A stretch of DNA of 5,657 nt from the NCBI GenBank assembly GCA_004525355.1, contig SPCK01000157.1, forward strand, positions 1 to 5,657. The letters are read 5' to 3'. Both the position numbers and the translations under genes were made by a program. Every line of letters begins with the position of its first letter. Position 1 is the first letter of the stretch. The DNA is from Spirochaetales bacterium. GTDB taxonomy: Bacteria; Spirochaetota; Spirochaetia; Treponematales; UBA12059. Under the pieces are notes generated by a model that saw only the letters and a list, made by a program, of their open reading frames with translations, did no database searches and was not told the origin of the DNA. This document shows, in pieces, positions 1 through 5,657 of the stretch.

Positions 1-1314
1 CTGACCTGAATCGACGATGCGCAACCGCGCGGCGTTGGTCGACGCCAAGGCGGCCCGACGACCGGCAGCCAGCGTCCCGGACAGGGGCTCGGAGATACCC
101 ACGTACACAGCATCGTCCGCATGAGCCAAGGCCAGGTCGAACTTGCGCGAGAAAGCTATATGACTGGGCTGTGAGGTGGTCGGATAGATGGCGGGAGAAC
201 CCTTCAGGTACGCGGTGAATTCCCCGGTAGAAAGTCCCACTCCATCGAGACGGGTGATGTCTCCCATAATGACTTGGACGGGCACCTGCTCGACGCCAAG
301 CTGAAGCCTCAGTGCATCGGGAAAATCGCTCGCCGAGTCTACCAGGACCGCGCACGCTCGTCTGCCGGCAGCGACCCGACGGGTCTGAAGCAACATATCA
401 TCGACCTTGGGTTGCTCGACGGTTCCCAGCGCTTCCATCGCCCTGAACGCGAGCGTCGGCTCGTTGGAGTGGACGTGCGCTTTAAGCCACCGCGGCGAGC
501 CGGCAACCACGACCGAATCGCCGATGGCTTCCAGGCCGGAACGGAGCGCGGAGGCGTCCATGTCCTGCCCGGCGATCAGCGCTTCGACGCAGTAGCGCAG
601 GTTCGGTTCGGTTCCATCAACGGGGAAAACTTCGCCGATCGAGTCAGCTGTGAAAGCTGTAGCATTCGCGAGCTCTTCAGGCAAGTCGCGGATCCGGCCT
701 TGCTGGATAAACGCGGATATTCCTTCAATCAACTTGACGAATCCCAGAGCGCCGGCGTCCACGACGCCCGCCTTCCTGAGTTCGGGAAGCATATCCTTGG
801 TGCGTTCCAGCGAAAGGCGCGCTGCATCGAGCGCAACGTGAAGCATTTCCATGAAGTCGTCGGTTTTTTGCGCGACGCGATGAGCTGCTTCCGCCCAGTC
901 GTGCAGGACGGTGACGATTGTGCCCTCTTTGGGTGCCGATAGCGCTTCGCAAGCGGACTTTGCAGCCCGGCAAAGCGCCGTGGCGAAGCGCTTCGTCCCC
1001 ACCCGAACCTCTGAAGCGAGATCCTCAGCCAGCCCGTAGAAAAACTGCGCCATGATGGCACCGGAATTACCGCGTGCACCGAACAGGGCCGCATCCGCGG
1101 CAAGACGGGCAGTAGCGCCGATGGAGGGAACCGTAGCGACGGCCAAGCCATTGGTCAAGGCGCGAATCGTGGCGGCCATGTTGGCCCCCGTGTCGCCATC
1201 CGCGACGGGAAACACATTGATACGGTCGAGGAGTCCGGCGCTCTCTATAAGACGCCTGGCTCCGACTATCAGACCGCGCCTGAAACGCCGTCCATCGATA
1301 TAGGCTATTTTCAT
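1..1314 (-). CDS. DAK2-DegV fusion protein, FakA/FakB-like fatty acid kinase (C-terminus beyond left edge)
   Basis: 438 codons are visible; the C-terminus is cut off. Residues 1-205 form a DAK2 (DhaL-like) kinase domain: NVFPVADGDTGANM at 33-46 carries the metal and nucleotide-binding Asp39, Asp41 and Asn45, followed by GARGNSGAIMAQ (79-90), GTIVTV (131-136) and DAGALGF (187-193). Residues 230-315 match the FakA middle domain, with RYCVEA (Cys242) and KAHVH (His280, His282) as probable zinc ligands. Residues 321-438 begin a DegV domain: VLVDSASDFP (323-332), TTSQPS (379-384) and ISEPLSGT (407-414), the residues that hold a fatty acid in FakB. In Firmicutes, FakA phosphorylates fatty acids bound to a separate FakB for phospholipid synthesis; here both halves are in one cytosolic chain, with DegV in place of the usual FakA C-terminal domain. 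The start is secure: an in-frame stop lies three codons upstream (1321-1323). No strong Shine-Dalgarno is seen. The substrate is inferred. Confidence 0.9.
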   Translation of the reverse strand, partial: MKIAYIDGRRFRRGLIVGARRLIESAGLLDRINVFPVADGDTGANMAATIRALTNGLAVATVPSIGATARLAADAALFGARGNSGAIMAQFFYGLAEDLASEVRVGTKRFATALCRAAKSACEALSAPKEGTIVTVLHDWAEAAHRVAQKTDDFMEMLHVALDAARLSLERTKDMLPELRKAGVVDAGALGFVKLIEGISAFIQQGRIRDLPEELANATAFTADSIGEVFPVDGTEPNLRYCVEALIAGQDMDASALRSGLEAIGDSVVVAGSPRWLKAHVHSNEPTLAFRAMEALGTVEQPKVDDMLLQTRRVAAGRRACAVLVDSASDFPDALRLQLGVEQVPVQVIMGDITRLDGVGLSTGEFTAYLKGSPAIYPTTSQPSHIAFSRKFDLALAHADDAVYVGISEPLSGTLAAGRRAALASTNAARLRIVDSGQ

Positions 1315-1370
1315 GACACTTCAAAGGTACCATGTCAAGATTCAGAGGTCAACTATTTCAAAAAAACTTT
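1315..1370. other. short AT-rich spacer between the dead kinase and the DAK2-DegV gene
   Basis: This 56-base spacer must carry the start signals of the minus-strand DAK2-DegV gene unless it is read through from the dead kinase. On the minus strand TTGACC (1352-1347) and TACCTT (1329-1324) lie 17 bases apart, a weak sigma-70-like pair that would place the transcript start almost at the ATG, so the match may be chance. The poly-T stretch at 1366-1360 has no GC-rich hairpin before it and does not look like a terminator. Confidence 0.3.
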
Positions 1371-1764
1371 TCAGACTATACATGGCTTGCTTGCGTCTCG
1401 ATCGGCATAATCATCAGGTAAGCGCGTGCCGTTATCCGCCACTTGAAGTTCCATGAAATCGTCACCGACAACGCGAAAAAGCATGTTTGTAGCCATTGGA
1501 TATCAGCTCGTTGCTATATTCCTCCATCTCGATATGGAAACAATCTTTCGATTCATAGAGGTCGCCATGCACCAACGCTATGGCCTTGATACGGTCCTGA
1601 CTATCATGGATCGCTGCCAATGCGCTCTCCGGAGAGTCAATATGCTGGGCCTGGCAGGTTCAGGAGGCTTGAAATGACGCTTGGATCATTCTTGACGCGA
1701 TGATGGACTTCCCGGTAGAGAATCTCCTTTTCCTGGAGCCTTCGTGTGAGTAGTTCCTCGGTCA
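1371..1764 (-). other. remnant of the HisKA_2 and HATPase_c catalytic core of the dead kinase
   Basis: The phosphoacceptor motif is intact as EILYREVHHRVKN with the HRVKN histidine at 1702-1700, then VISSLLNL; this is the HisKA_2 (HWE-like) signature rather than the classical HisKA one. A shift near 1650 leads to QAQHIDSPESALAAIHDSQ and RIKAIALVHGDLYESKD, the second helix of the dimerisation domain. At about 1515 MEEYS is joined directly to NELISNGYKHAF, the ATPase N box, so about 50 residues are missing while the frame is kept. Another break near 1463 precedes ELQVADNGTRLPDD, the first glycine box, in which the normal DNGxGLP has lost its second glycine to Arg. The frame ends in TGA at 1373-1371 and no later ATPase box is found. 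Confidence 0.85.
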
Positions 1765-2145
1765 ACTTCAGTTTGGTGACGTTGATGATGATTCCTCTCA
1801 GCGCGACAGGTGCATCCCCCTTCGTTTCTACAGTTAAAAAACCCGAAGCCAGGCGACGGTCCCGTCTTTCTTCATGAACCGATAAACGATTTACGAGGAC
1901 TTGCTCATGGCTATGCAAAAAAAATCCTTCCGAACTCGATCTCGATCGTCTGGGTGGACACCATCCATCCATGAATCCAGATCTGTCCAGACTGAGGGTT
2001 CATAGCCGAGTATGCGTCGCGCTTGAGGCGCGAAATAGGTCAATCTGTATATCCTGTTTCCAGGGAATCGCTTCCAGATTCTCTGCAAGCAGGCGATATT
2101 TTTCTTTTGCGGAAAGCAGAGCTTGATTTCTCGCCTCCAACTCAC
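1765..2145 (-). other. remnant of the PAS domain and preceding linker of the dead kinase
   Basis: After the membrane helix, a shift near 2145-2155 leads into a charged linker reading ELEARNQALLSAKEKYRLL from 2143, the usual coil between helix and PAS. Another shift near 2042 opens the PAS core: LTYFAPQARRILGYE, then GVHPDDRDRV near 1940, the hallmark of PAS_3-type domains. The stretch HEQVLV is in one frame and YRFMKKDGTVAWLRV (about 1888-1830) in another, with a TAA stop between; the domain ends with ALRGIIINVTKLKLTEELL in a further frame. A run of eight T at 1924-1917 (eight A on the plus strand) and a shorter T run near 1826 coincide with two of the frame changes, as expected for slippage. 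Confidence 0.85.
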
Positions 2146-2179
2146 CCGCCCTCCTTGGCGACCAGGTGCCTGAGTGAAA

Positions 2180-2719
2180 TATTCATGACGATTATGAAAA
2201 TAGCAACAAGCGTTATGCCAAGGAGCAGGAAGACCAGCCAAGCGGGAATTTTGATTCTGGGAGGGGTTTCAATCCGCCAGGACAACGAACTGAAATACAT
2301 TGAATCAGGATACTGTTTCAGGCGCTCGATACCCGTATCAAGGGCAGGTAAAAGTCCCAGCGGATCGCCTTCTGTCACCGCGAAGTACAGCGACATAGGA
2401 TTCGCAATCCTCATGCTCTCAAGGTCGGTAATTGAATCAATCGATATATCGTCCCGGGTATAGATCTCGCCCCAGTTTGAAAGGACACTTTGGCCGGAAG
2501 ATTCCAGGAAGACTTCCCGTGCTCTCGAAATCGCGATGGCAGGGAGAAGGTCGATTGCGCCCGTCCTCAGATCTTCGAGCAGACTCCCCCATTCACCGCG
2601 CAGGTATTCAATACGCCAGCCATTCGCGCCGGCGATATTCTCAAGCTGTCAATGAATACTCCCTTGACCGCGCCGCCGTCCCAGAGTAGGAGCGGACCAT
2701 TCTGGTAAATTCCTACGCG
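2180..2719 (-). other. remnant of the solute-binding sensor domain and membrane helix of the dead kinase
   Basis: The first piece reads RVGIYQNGPLLLWDGG from 2719, the normal opening of a solute-binding sensor domain, and continues to FIDSL near 2643, where one base appears lost (a restored Leu-Glu-Asn-Ile would continue the alignment). The second frame runs from 2639 to 2142 and includes GWRIEYLRGEW, LEDLRTGAIDLLPAIA and SNWGEIYTRDD, all typical of this domain. At about 2405 the text jumps from the start of lobe 2 (DLESMRIAN) straight to the domain's end (SLYFAVTEGDPLGLLPALD), so roughly 80-100 residues are gone without a change of frame. A strongly hydrophobic stretch follows at about 2250-2180 (IPAWLVFLLLGITLV and onward), the single helix crossing the cytoplasmic membrane. 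Confidence 0.85.
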
Positions 2720-2729
2720 ATCAGCACCC

Positions 2730-2734
2730 GGAGA
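2730..2734 (+). promoter_or_regulatory. possible ribosome binding site (GGAGA) for a TTG start of the cyclase
   Basis: GGAGA sits 9-10 bases before a TTG at 2744. It is the only Shine-Dalgarno-like sequence close to any of the candidate starts (TTG 2744, ATG 2774, 2786, 2792, 2795), and is the reason the longest form was chosen. The ATG candidates have no purine-rich box before them. The site lies at the edge of the decayed kinase. Confidence 0.35.
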
Positions 2735-2743
2735 TCGAGATTT

Positions 2744-4363
2744 TTGCCATCCCTATTAGCGAAAAACCTTTCTATGGTTTACACTATGTCCATGATGCAA
2801 AATCAGCTGTGGGTTGCCGCACTTGCAGCCGCTGATCCGGCCTCCTGGAGCATGTTCCCCATTTCCCTCGTGGGCGCGCGGGGTGCCGAGGCCGCACTCT
2901 GGCTGGCCGCGGGCCTGTTCGTCGCCCTGCTTGGCTTCTATCGCCGTCGAGCCAGGCCCTATGCGAGCCTGGCCTGCTTTCTGACGCTCAGCGCCGCCTC
3001 GATGAGTGTATCGGGATTCCTTCCAAGCCTGGCCGGCGGGGCAATCCCGATATGGACCGTCGCCATGGCGCTTCGAATCGCGGCATCGGCGGCCGCGGTC
3101 GCTTTTACGGGCGCCCTGGCCGGCCGAACGTTGACCACTGCCCGGTGGATACTGTACCCGGTGGCCGTCCTTGGAGCAGCCGCCGGCATCGCCGTCCCGG
3201 CGATCCTCGGCGAGGCCGCGGCAGGATGGACGGCCCTGGCTGTCGGCATGGTACAGGCCGGACTCGCGATCGTCGCCGTCTGGTTCTTTATCGCCCATGC
3301 TGCCTTGAACGTACCTTCCCGGCGCGTCGTTCCCGCCGCCGCAATCAGGGCGTTGGCGGCACTCGTTATACTGGTACCGCTACCTGTGATCAGGCCGTAC
3401 GCAAGTGCTGCGTCCGTGGCCGCCGAGATACTGTTCGCAGCTACCGCGATCCTGGCCGCCATGATGGAGCTTTCGCACCCATCCGCCGAGGAGACCATCC
3501 TGGACGACCGGGCCGTAGCGCTGACGGCATCCATACGGAAGTTCATACCCAACGAATTCCTGTCCTACCTGCAGAAGAAAGACATCCTGGACCTCAACCT
3601 CGGCGACCATATCAAGAAAGACATGACTATTTTCTTCTCAGACATCCGCGCCTTCACCGAGTTGTCGGAAATCCTGACCCCAGAGGAAAGCTTCGCTTTC
3701 GTCAATTCGTACCTGTCTCGCGTCGTTCCGGTGATAACCGGCCATCGCGGTTTCGTGGACAAGTACATGGGAGACGGCATCATGGCACTGTTTCCCGAAG
3801 ACACTGGTGCCGATGACGCGGTTGAAAGCGCCGTGGAGATGCAGAAAAAGATGCAGGTGTACAACGGTCACCGGGCCAAGGTAGGGTACCGGTCCGTGTC
3901 CATGGGCATAGGGATTCACACCGGCCCCCTGATGATGGGCGTCGTCGGCGTGAGCGACCGGATGGAGGGCACGGTGATCTCGGACTCGGTTAATCTCGCC
4001 TCGCGCCTCCAGGCCATAGCCAAGGCCTTCAATATTCCACTCGTAATCAGTGAAGACACCTTCAGGAGCATGTCCGAAGCCGGGAAATACAAGTATCGGT
4101 TCATCGGCAAAGCCCTGGTGAAGGGAAAAGACAAGGCCGTTTCTGCATTCGAGATTTTTGACGGCCTGCCGGATGAACTTTTCGAGCGAAAGATGCGCTC
4201 GAACACCTTTTTCGAACAGGGCATGCTGGCATTCTACCAAAAGGACATCAGCGGAGGCGCGTTCTACTTCAAACGAGCGCTCGAAGAGGTGCCCGAGGAC
4301 GGCGCCGCTCGATTCTGGCTCGAAACCTGCCTGCGCAAAACCATGGCGCCGCGCGCGACCTGA
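2744..4363 (+). CDS. membrane-bound class III adenylate cyclase with seven-helix N-terminal domain and TPR-like tail
   Basis: The gene is intact (539 codons from TTG 2744; ATG 2774, 2786 or 2795 would remove 10-17 residues). Seven hydrophobic segments are visible at about residues 50-66, 74-94, 101-124, 135-155, 162-187, 196-216 and 222-241, so the N-terminus is a multi-pass membrane domain; I cannot match it to a named sensor family. A linker (258-290) leads to the catalytic domain at about 292-475. It has FFSDIRAFTELSE with metal ligand Asp300, DKYMGDGIMALFP with Lys340 and metal ligand Asp344, GIGIHTGPLMMG, and TVISDSVNLASRLQ with Asn417 and Arg421 for the transition state. Lys340 and Thr410 are the adenine-selecting pair of class IIIb, predicting ATP to cAMP rather than cGMP. 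One domain is encoded, so it must dimerise. Residues 488-530 form a TPR-like helical pair. This core and tail strongly recall spirochaete cyclases. The ligand is unknown. Confidence 0.92.
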   Translation: MPSLLAKNLSMVYTMSMMQNQLWVAALAAADPASWSMFPISLVGARGAEAALWLAAGLFVALLGFYRRRARPYASLACFLTLSAASMSVSGFLPSLAGGAIPIWTVAMALRIAASAAAVAFTGALAGRTLTTARWILYPVAVLGAAAGIAVPAILGEAAAGWTALAVGMVQAGLAIVAVWFFIAHAALNVPSRRVVPAAAIRALAALVILVPLPVIRPYASAASVAAEILFAATAILAAMMELSHPSAEETILDDRAVALTASIRKFIPNEFLSYLQKKDILDLNLGDHIKKDMTIFFSDIRAFTELSEILTPEESFAFVNSYLSRVVPVITGHRGFVDKYMGDGIMALFPEDTGADDAVESAVEMQKKMQVYNGHRAKVGYRSVSMGIGIHTGPLMMGVVGVSDRMEGTVISDSVNLASRLQAIAKAFNIPLVISEDTFRSMSEAGKYKYRFIGKALVKGKDKAVSAFEIFDGLPDELFERKMRSNTFFEQGMLAFYQKDISGGAFYFKRALEEVPEDGAARFWLETCLRKTMAPRAT

Positions 4364-4417
4364 TCCGACCGCCTGGCTTTTTCTGGAGGATTCAAACAGC
4401 ATCAATGACCGGACGGC

Positions 4418-4424
4418 GGGAGAG
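4418..4424 (+). promoter_or_regulatory. ribosome binding site (GGGAGAG) that decides the galactosidase start
   Basis: Two in-frame ATGs, at 4405 and 4429, could start the galactosidase. GGGAG ends six bases before 4429, an ideal distance. The other purine-rich box, GGAGGA at 4385-4390, lies 14 bases before 4405, too far for efficient use. The eight extra residues of the longer form are also not part of the usual GH42 opening, which begins just before FGVDWYPEQW. Confidence 0.65.
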
Positions 4425-4428
4425 CGAC

Positions 4429-5657
4429 ATGACACATGGTCTTGAATTCGGCGTTGACTGGTATCCCGAACAGTGGGATGAATCTCGTTGGGCGCAGGAC
4501 GCCGAGCGCATGGCCGCCTACGGCTTCTCTGTAGTCCGCATAATGGAATTCGCGTGGACCCTCGTGGAACCCGAGCCTGGACGCTTTGATTTTTCTCTGT
4601 TCGACCGAGCCATCGCCGTGCTTTCGAAATGCGGTATCAAGGCCATCGTCGGCACGCCGACCGCGACGCCTCCGGTGTGGCTCGTTGACGCCCACCCTGA
4701 CGTCCTGCGGGTTTCTCCCCTCGGACCGGTCCACGATTTCGGGGCCAGGCGCAACGCGTGCTACAACGCTCCCGACTACTGGGAAGCGGCGTTGCGGATA
4801 GCCGGGGCCGTCGCGCGGCACTATGGCGGCGATCCGCGCGTGGCGGGTTTCCAGGTGGATAACGAGATCGGTCACGAAGGTTCGGATCGTTGCGTCTGCA
4901 ACCATTGCCGTACAGCCTGGCACGCATGGCTCGGGGAGAAGTATGGCGATCCAGTCGCGCTGAATGCGGCCTGGGGCGCGGTGTTCTGGAATACCAGCTA
5001 CGCTCGTTTCGATCAGGTACCCGTTCCCCGCGTGCAGCCGGCGACCGGGCACAATCCCGGGCTATTGCTTGACTACGACCGTTTCTGCTCTGATGCGGCT
5101 GCGTCGTTCGCCCTCGAGCAGACCTCGCTTCTCCGGGGTTCCACTTCGCCGGAACAGTACATAACGACCAACCTGTTCCCTCCCCCATTTTCCCATGCCA
5201 TCGATATGGAGGACCTGACCGAGGGCATGGATTTTGCATCCTGGGACAATTACCCGACATGGGGACCTCAGGACCAACCGTTTCCATGGGCTTTCAACGC
5301 CGCGGCTGAGAGTTATGTTCGGGGCCTGCATGATAATTCGCCCTTTACCGTGATGGAAGCGATGTCTGGCATCCAGGGGCACGTCAGCCTGGGCTACCTG
5401 CCGCCGGAGCGCCAGGTGGCGCTTTGGTCGATTCAAGCCATCGCGCGTGGCGCCGAACGCATCGTGTTCTTCCGCTGGCGGACGGCTCCCTACGGCAGGG
5501 AACAACTCTGTTACGGCCTCCTGGATCCGGATGATCGGGAGACCGAGCGCCTGCGCGTCCTCGTCGCCATGATGAAGCGGGCCAAGTCCGAACTGGGCGA
5601 CATCGCCCAGACGCGCATCGAGAGCCATGCATGCCTGGCATATTCCAGGGATGACGC
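4429..5657 (+). CDS. family GH42 beta-galactosidase (C-terminus beyond right edge)
   Basis: 409 codons are visible of a family usually 650-700 residues long, covering nearly all of the catalytic barrel (domain A); the trimerisation and C-terminal domains lie outside the window. The enzyme hydrolyses terminal beta-galactosides from oligosaccharides. FGVDWYPEQW (7-16) opens the barrel; the acid/base is Glu146 in QVDNEIG, and the nucleophile is Glu310 in VMEAMSG. Cys111, Cys155, Cys157 and Cys160 reproduce the spacing of the structural zinc site known from the Thermus A4 enzyme, where the catalytic pair is Glu141 and Glu312. No signal peptide is present, so it is cytoplasmic and would act on imported sugars. 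It follows the cyclase by 65 bases with no visible terminator, so shared transcription is possible. GH42 members can also cleave beta-galactosyl or alpha-L-arabinopyranosyl side chains of plant glycans, so the natural substrate is open. No transporter or regulator of sugar use is in view. Confidence 0.95.
   Translation, partial: MTHGLEFGVDWYPEQWDESRWAQDAERMAAYGFSVVRIMEFAWTLVEPEPGRFDFSLFDRAIAVLSKCGIKAIVGTPTATPPVWLVDAHPDVLRVSPLGPVHDFGARRNACYNAPDYWEAALRIAGAVARHYGGDPRVAGFQVDNEIGHEGSDRCVCNHCRTAWHAWLGEKYGDPVALNAAWGAVFWNTSYARFDQVPVPRVQPATGHNPGLLLDYDRFCSDAAASFALEQTSLLRGSTSPEQYITTNLFPPPFSHAIDMEDLTEGMDFASWDNYPTWGPQDQPFPWAFNAAAESYVRGLHDNSPFTVMEAMSGIQGHVSLGYLPPERQVALWSIQAIARGAERIVFFRWRTAPYGREQLCYGLLDPDDRETERLRVLVAMMKRAKSELGDIAQTRIESHACLAYSRDD

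Larger units (their letters stand above)
1371..2719 (-). pseudogene. decayed hybrid sensor histidine kinase (SBP_bac_3 - TM - PAS - HisKA_2 - HATPase remnant)
   Basis: No long reading frame survives, but conserved kinase sequence can be followed from 2719 down to 1371 by changing frame repeatedly. In gene order it gives a periplasmic solute-binding domain of the SBP_bac_3 type, one membrane helix, a coiled linker, a PAS domain, a HisKA_2 dimerisation and phosphoacceptor domain, and the first two boxes of an ATPase domain. Frame changes fall near 2643, 2145-2155, 2042, 1917-1924 (a run of eight T on the coding strand), 1890, 1826 (a run of T) and 1650, with a further break near 1463. Two inner blocks are missing, near 2405 and 1515. 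The signal peptide and everything after the first ATPase glycine box are absent. The original protein would have sensed a small ligand outside the cytoplasmic membrane and phosphorylated a response regulator; none is visible nearby. The region is more AT-rich than its neighbours, consistent with long decay. Confidence 0.9.

Noticed and set aside
274..942. 222-codon open frame on the plus strand
   Set aside because: It is antisense to the DAK2-DegV gene, whose minus-strand frame shows unbroken family motifs across the same bases; the plus-strand product resembles nothing I recognise.
1324..1352. Minus-strand TTGACC-17-TACCTT as the promoter of the DAK2-DegV gene
   Set aside because: The -10 match is weak and would leave almost no leader before the ATG; it is mentioned only as a possibility in the spacer entry.
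1360..1376. Poly-T run after the dead kinase as a terminator
   Set aside because: No GC-rich inverted repeat precedes it on the minus strand.
1917..1924. Programmed frameshifting at the run of eight T to rescue the kinase
   Set aside because: At least six other frame changes, a stop codon, two deletions and loss of the ATPase end remain, so one slippery site could not restore a product.
2023..2463. 146-codon open frame on the plus strand across the dead kinase
   Set aside because: The opposite strand clearly encodes sensor, membrane and PAS remnants here, while the plus-strand product has no domain-like pattern and no good ribosome binding site.
1315..2743. Insertion sequence or other mobile element as the cause of kinase inactivation
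   Set aside because: No transposase remnant, terminal inverted repeat or target duplication is visible; the damage is small indels and deletions.
4405..4428. Earlier in-frame ATG (4405) as the galactosidase start
   Set aside because: Its purine-rich box is 14 bases away, while ATG 4429 has GGGAG at six bases and fits the family's usual N-terminus.
3638..4435. 265-codon open frame on the minus strand
   Set aside because: It lies opposite the cyclase catalytic core, which carries all expected motifs; long antisense frames are common in GC-rich coding DNA.

Overview
This looks like a piece of a GC-rich bacterial chromosome, most likely from a free-living or host-associated spirochaete. The main evidence is the cyclase, whose linker, catalytic core and short TPR-like tail read like the membrane adenylate cyclases that are very common in Spirochaetes. 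A fused DAK2-DegV protein and a sensor kinase with a periplasmic solute-binding domain and HisKA_2 core also fit. The assignment is an inference from remembered family patterns, not from a search.

Layout. Positions 1-1314 (minus strand) hold most of a fatty-acid-kinase-like protein in which a FakA-type kinase half is joined to a FakB/DegV-type lipid-binding half; its C-terminus lies beyond the left edge. Positions 1315-1370 are a short AT-rich spacer. Positions 1371-2719 (minus strand) hold a thoroughly decayed sensor histidine kinase: solute-binding domain, membrane helix, PAS, HisKA_2 and the beginning of the ATPase domain can all still be read, but only by changing frame about seven times, and at least two internal blocks are missing. 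Positions 2744-4363 (plus strand) hold an intact membrane adenylate cyclase, divergent from the dead kinase. Positions 4429-5657 (plus strand) hold the first 409 codons of a family GH42 beta-galactosidase that runs off the right edge.

How the parts relate. The cyclase and the galactosidase share a strand with a 65-base gap and no visible terminator, so they may be co-transcribed; a link between cAMP signalling and sugar use is possible but not shown. The dead kinase and the lipid-kinase fusion are both on the minus strand and need not be related. The base composition of 1371-2719 is visibly more AT-rich than the flanking genes, as expected of DNA that has lost selection.

I see no RNA gene, CRISPR array, insertion sequence or prophage feature. 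Nothing here amounts to a clear undescribed system; the most interesting items are the single-chain kinase/lipid-carrier fusion, the cyclase with an unnamed seven-helix membrane domain, and the readable history of the dead kinase.
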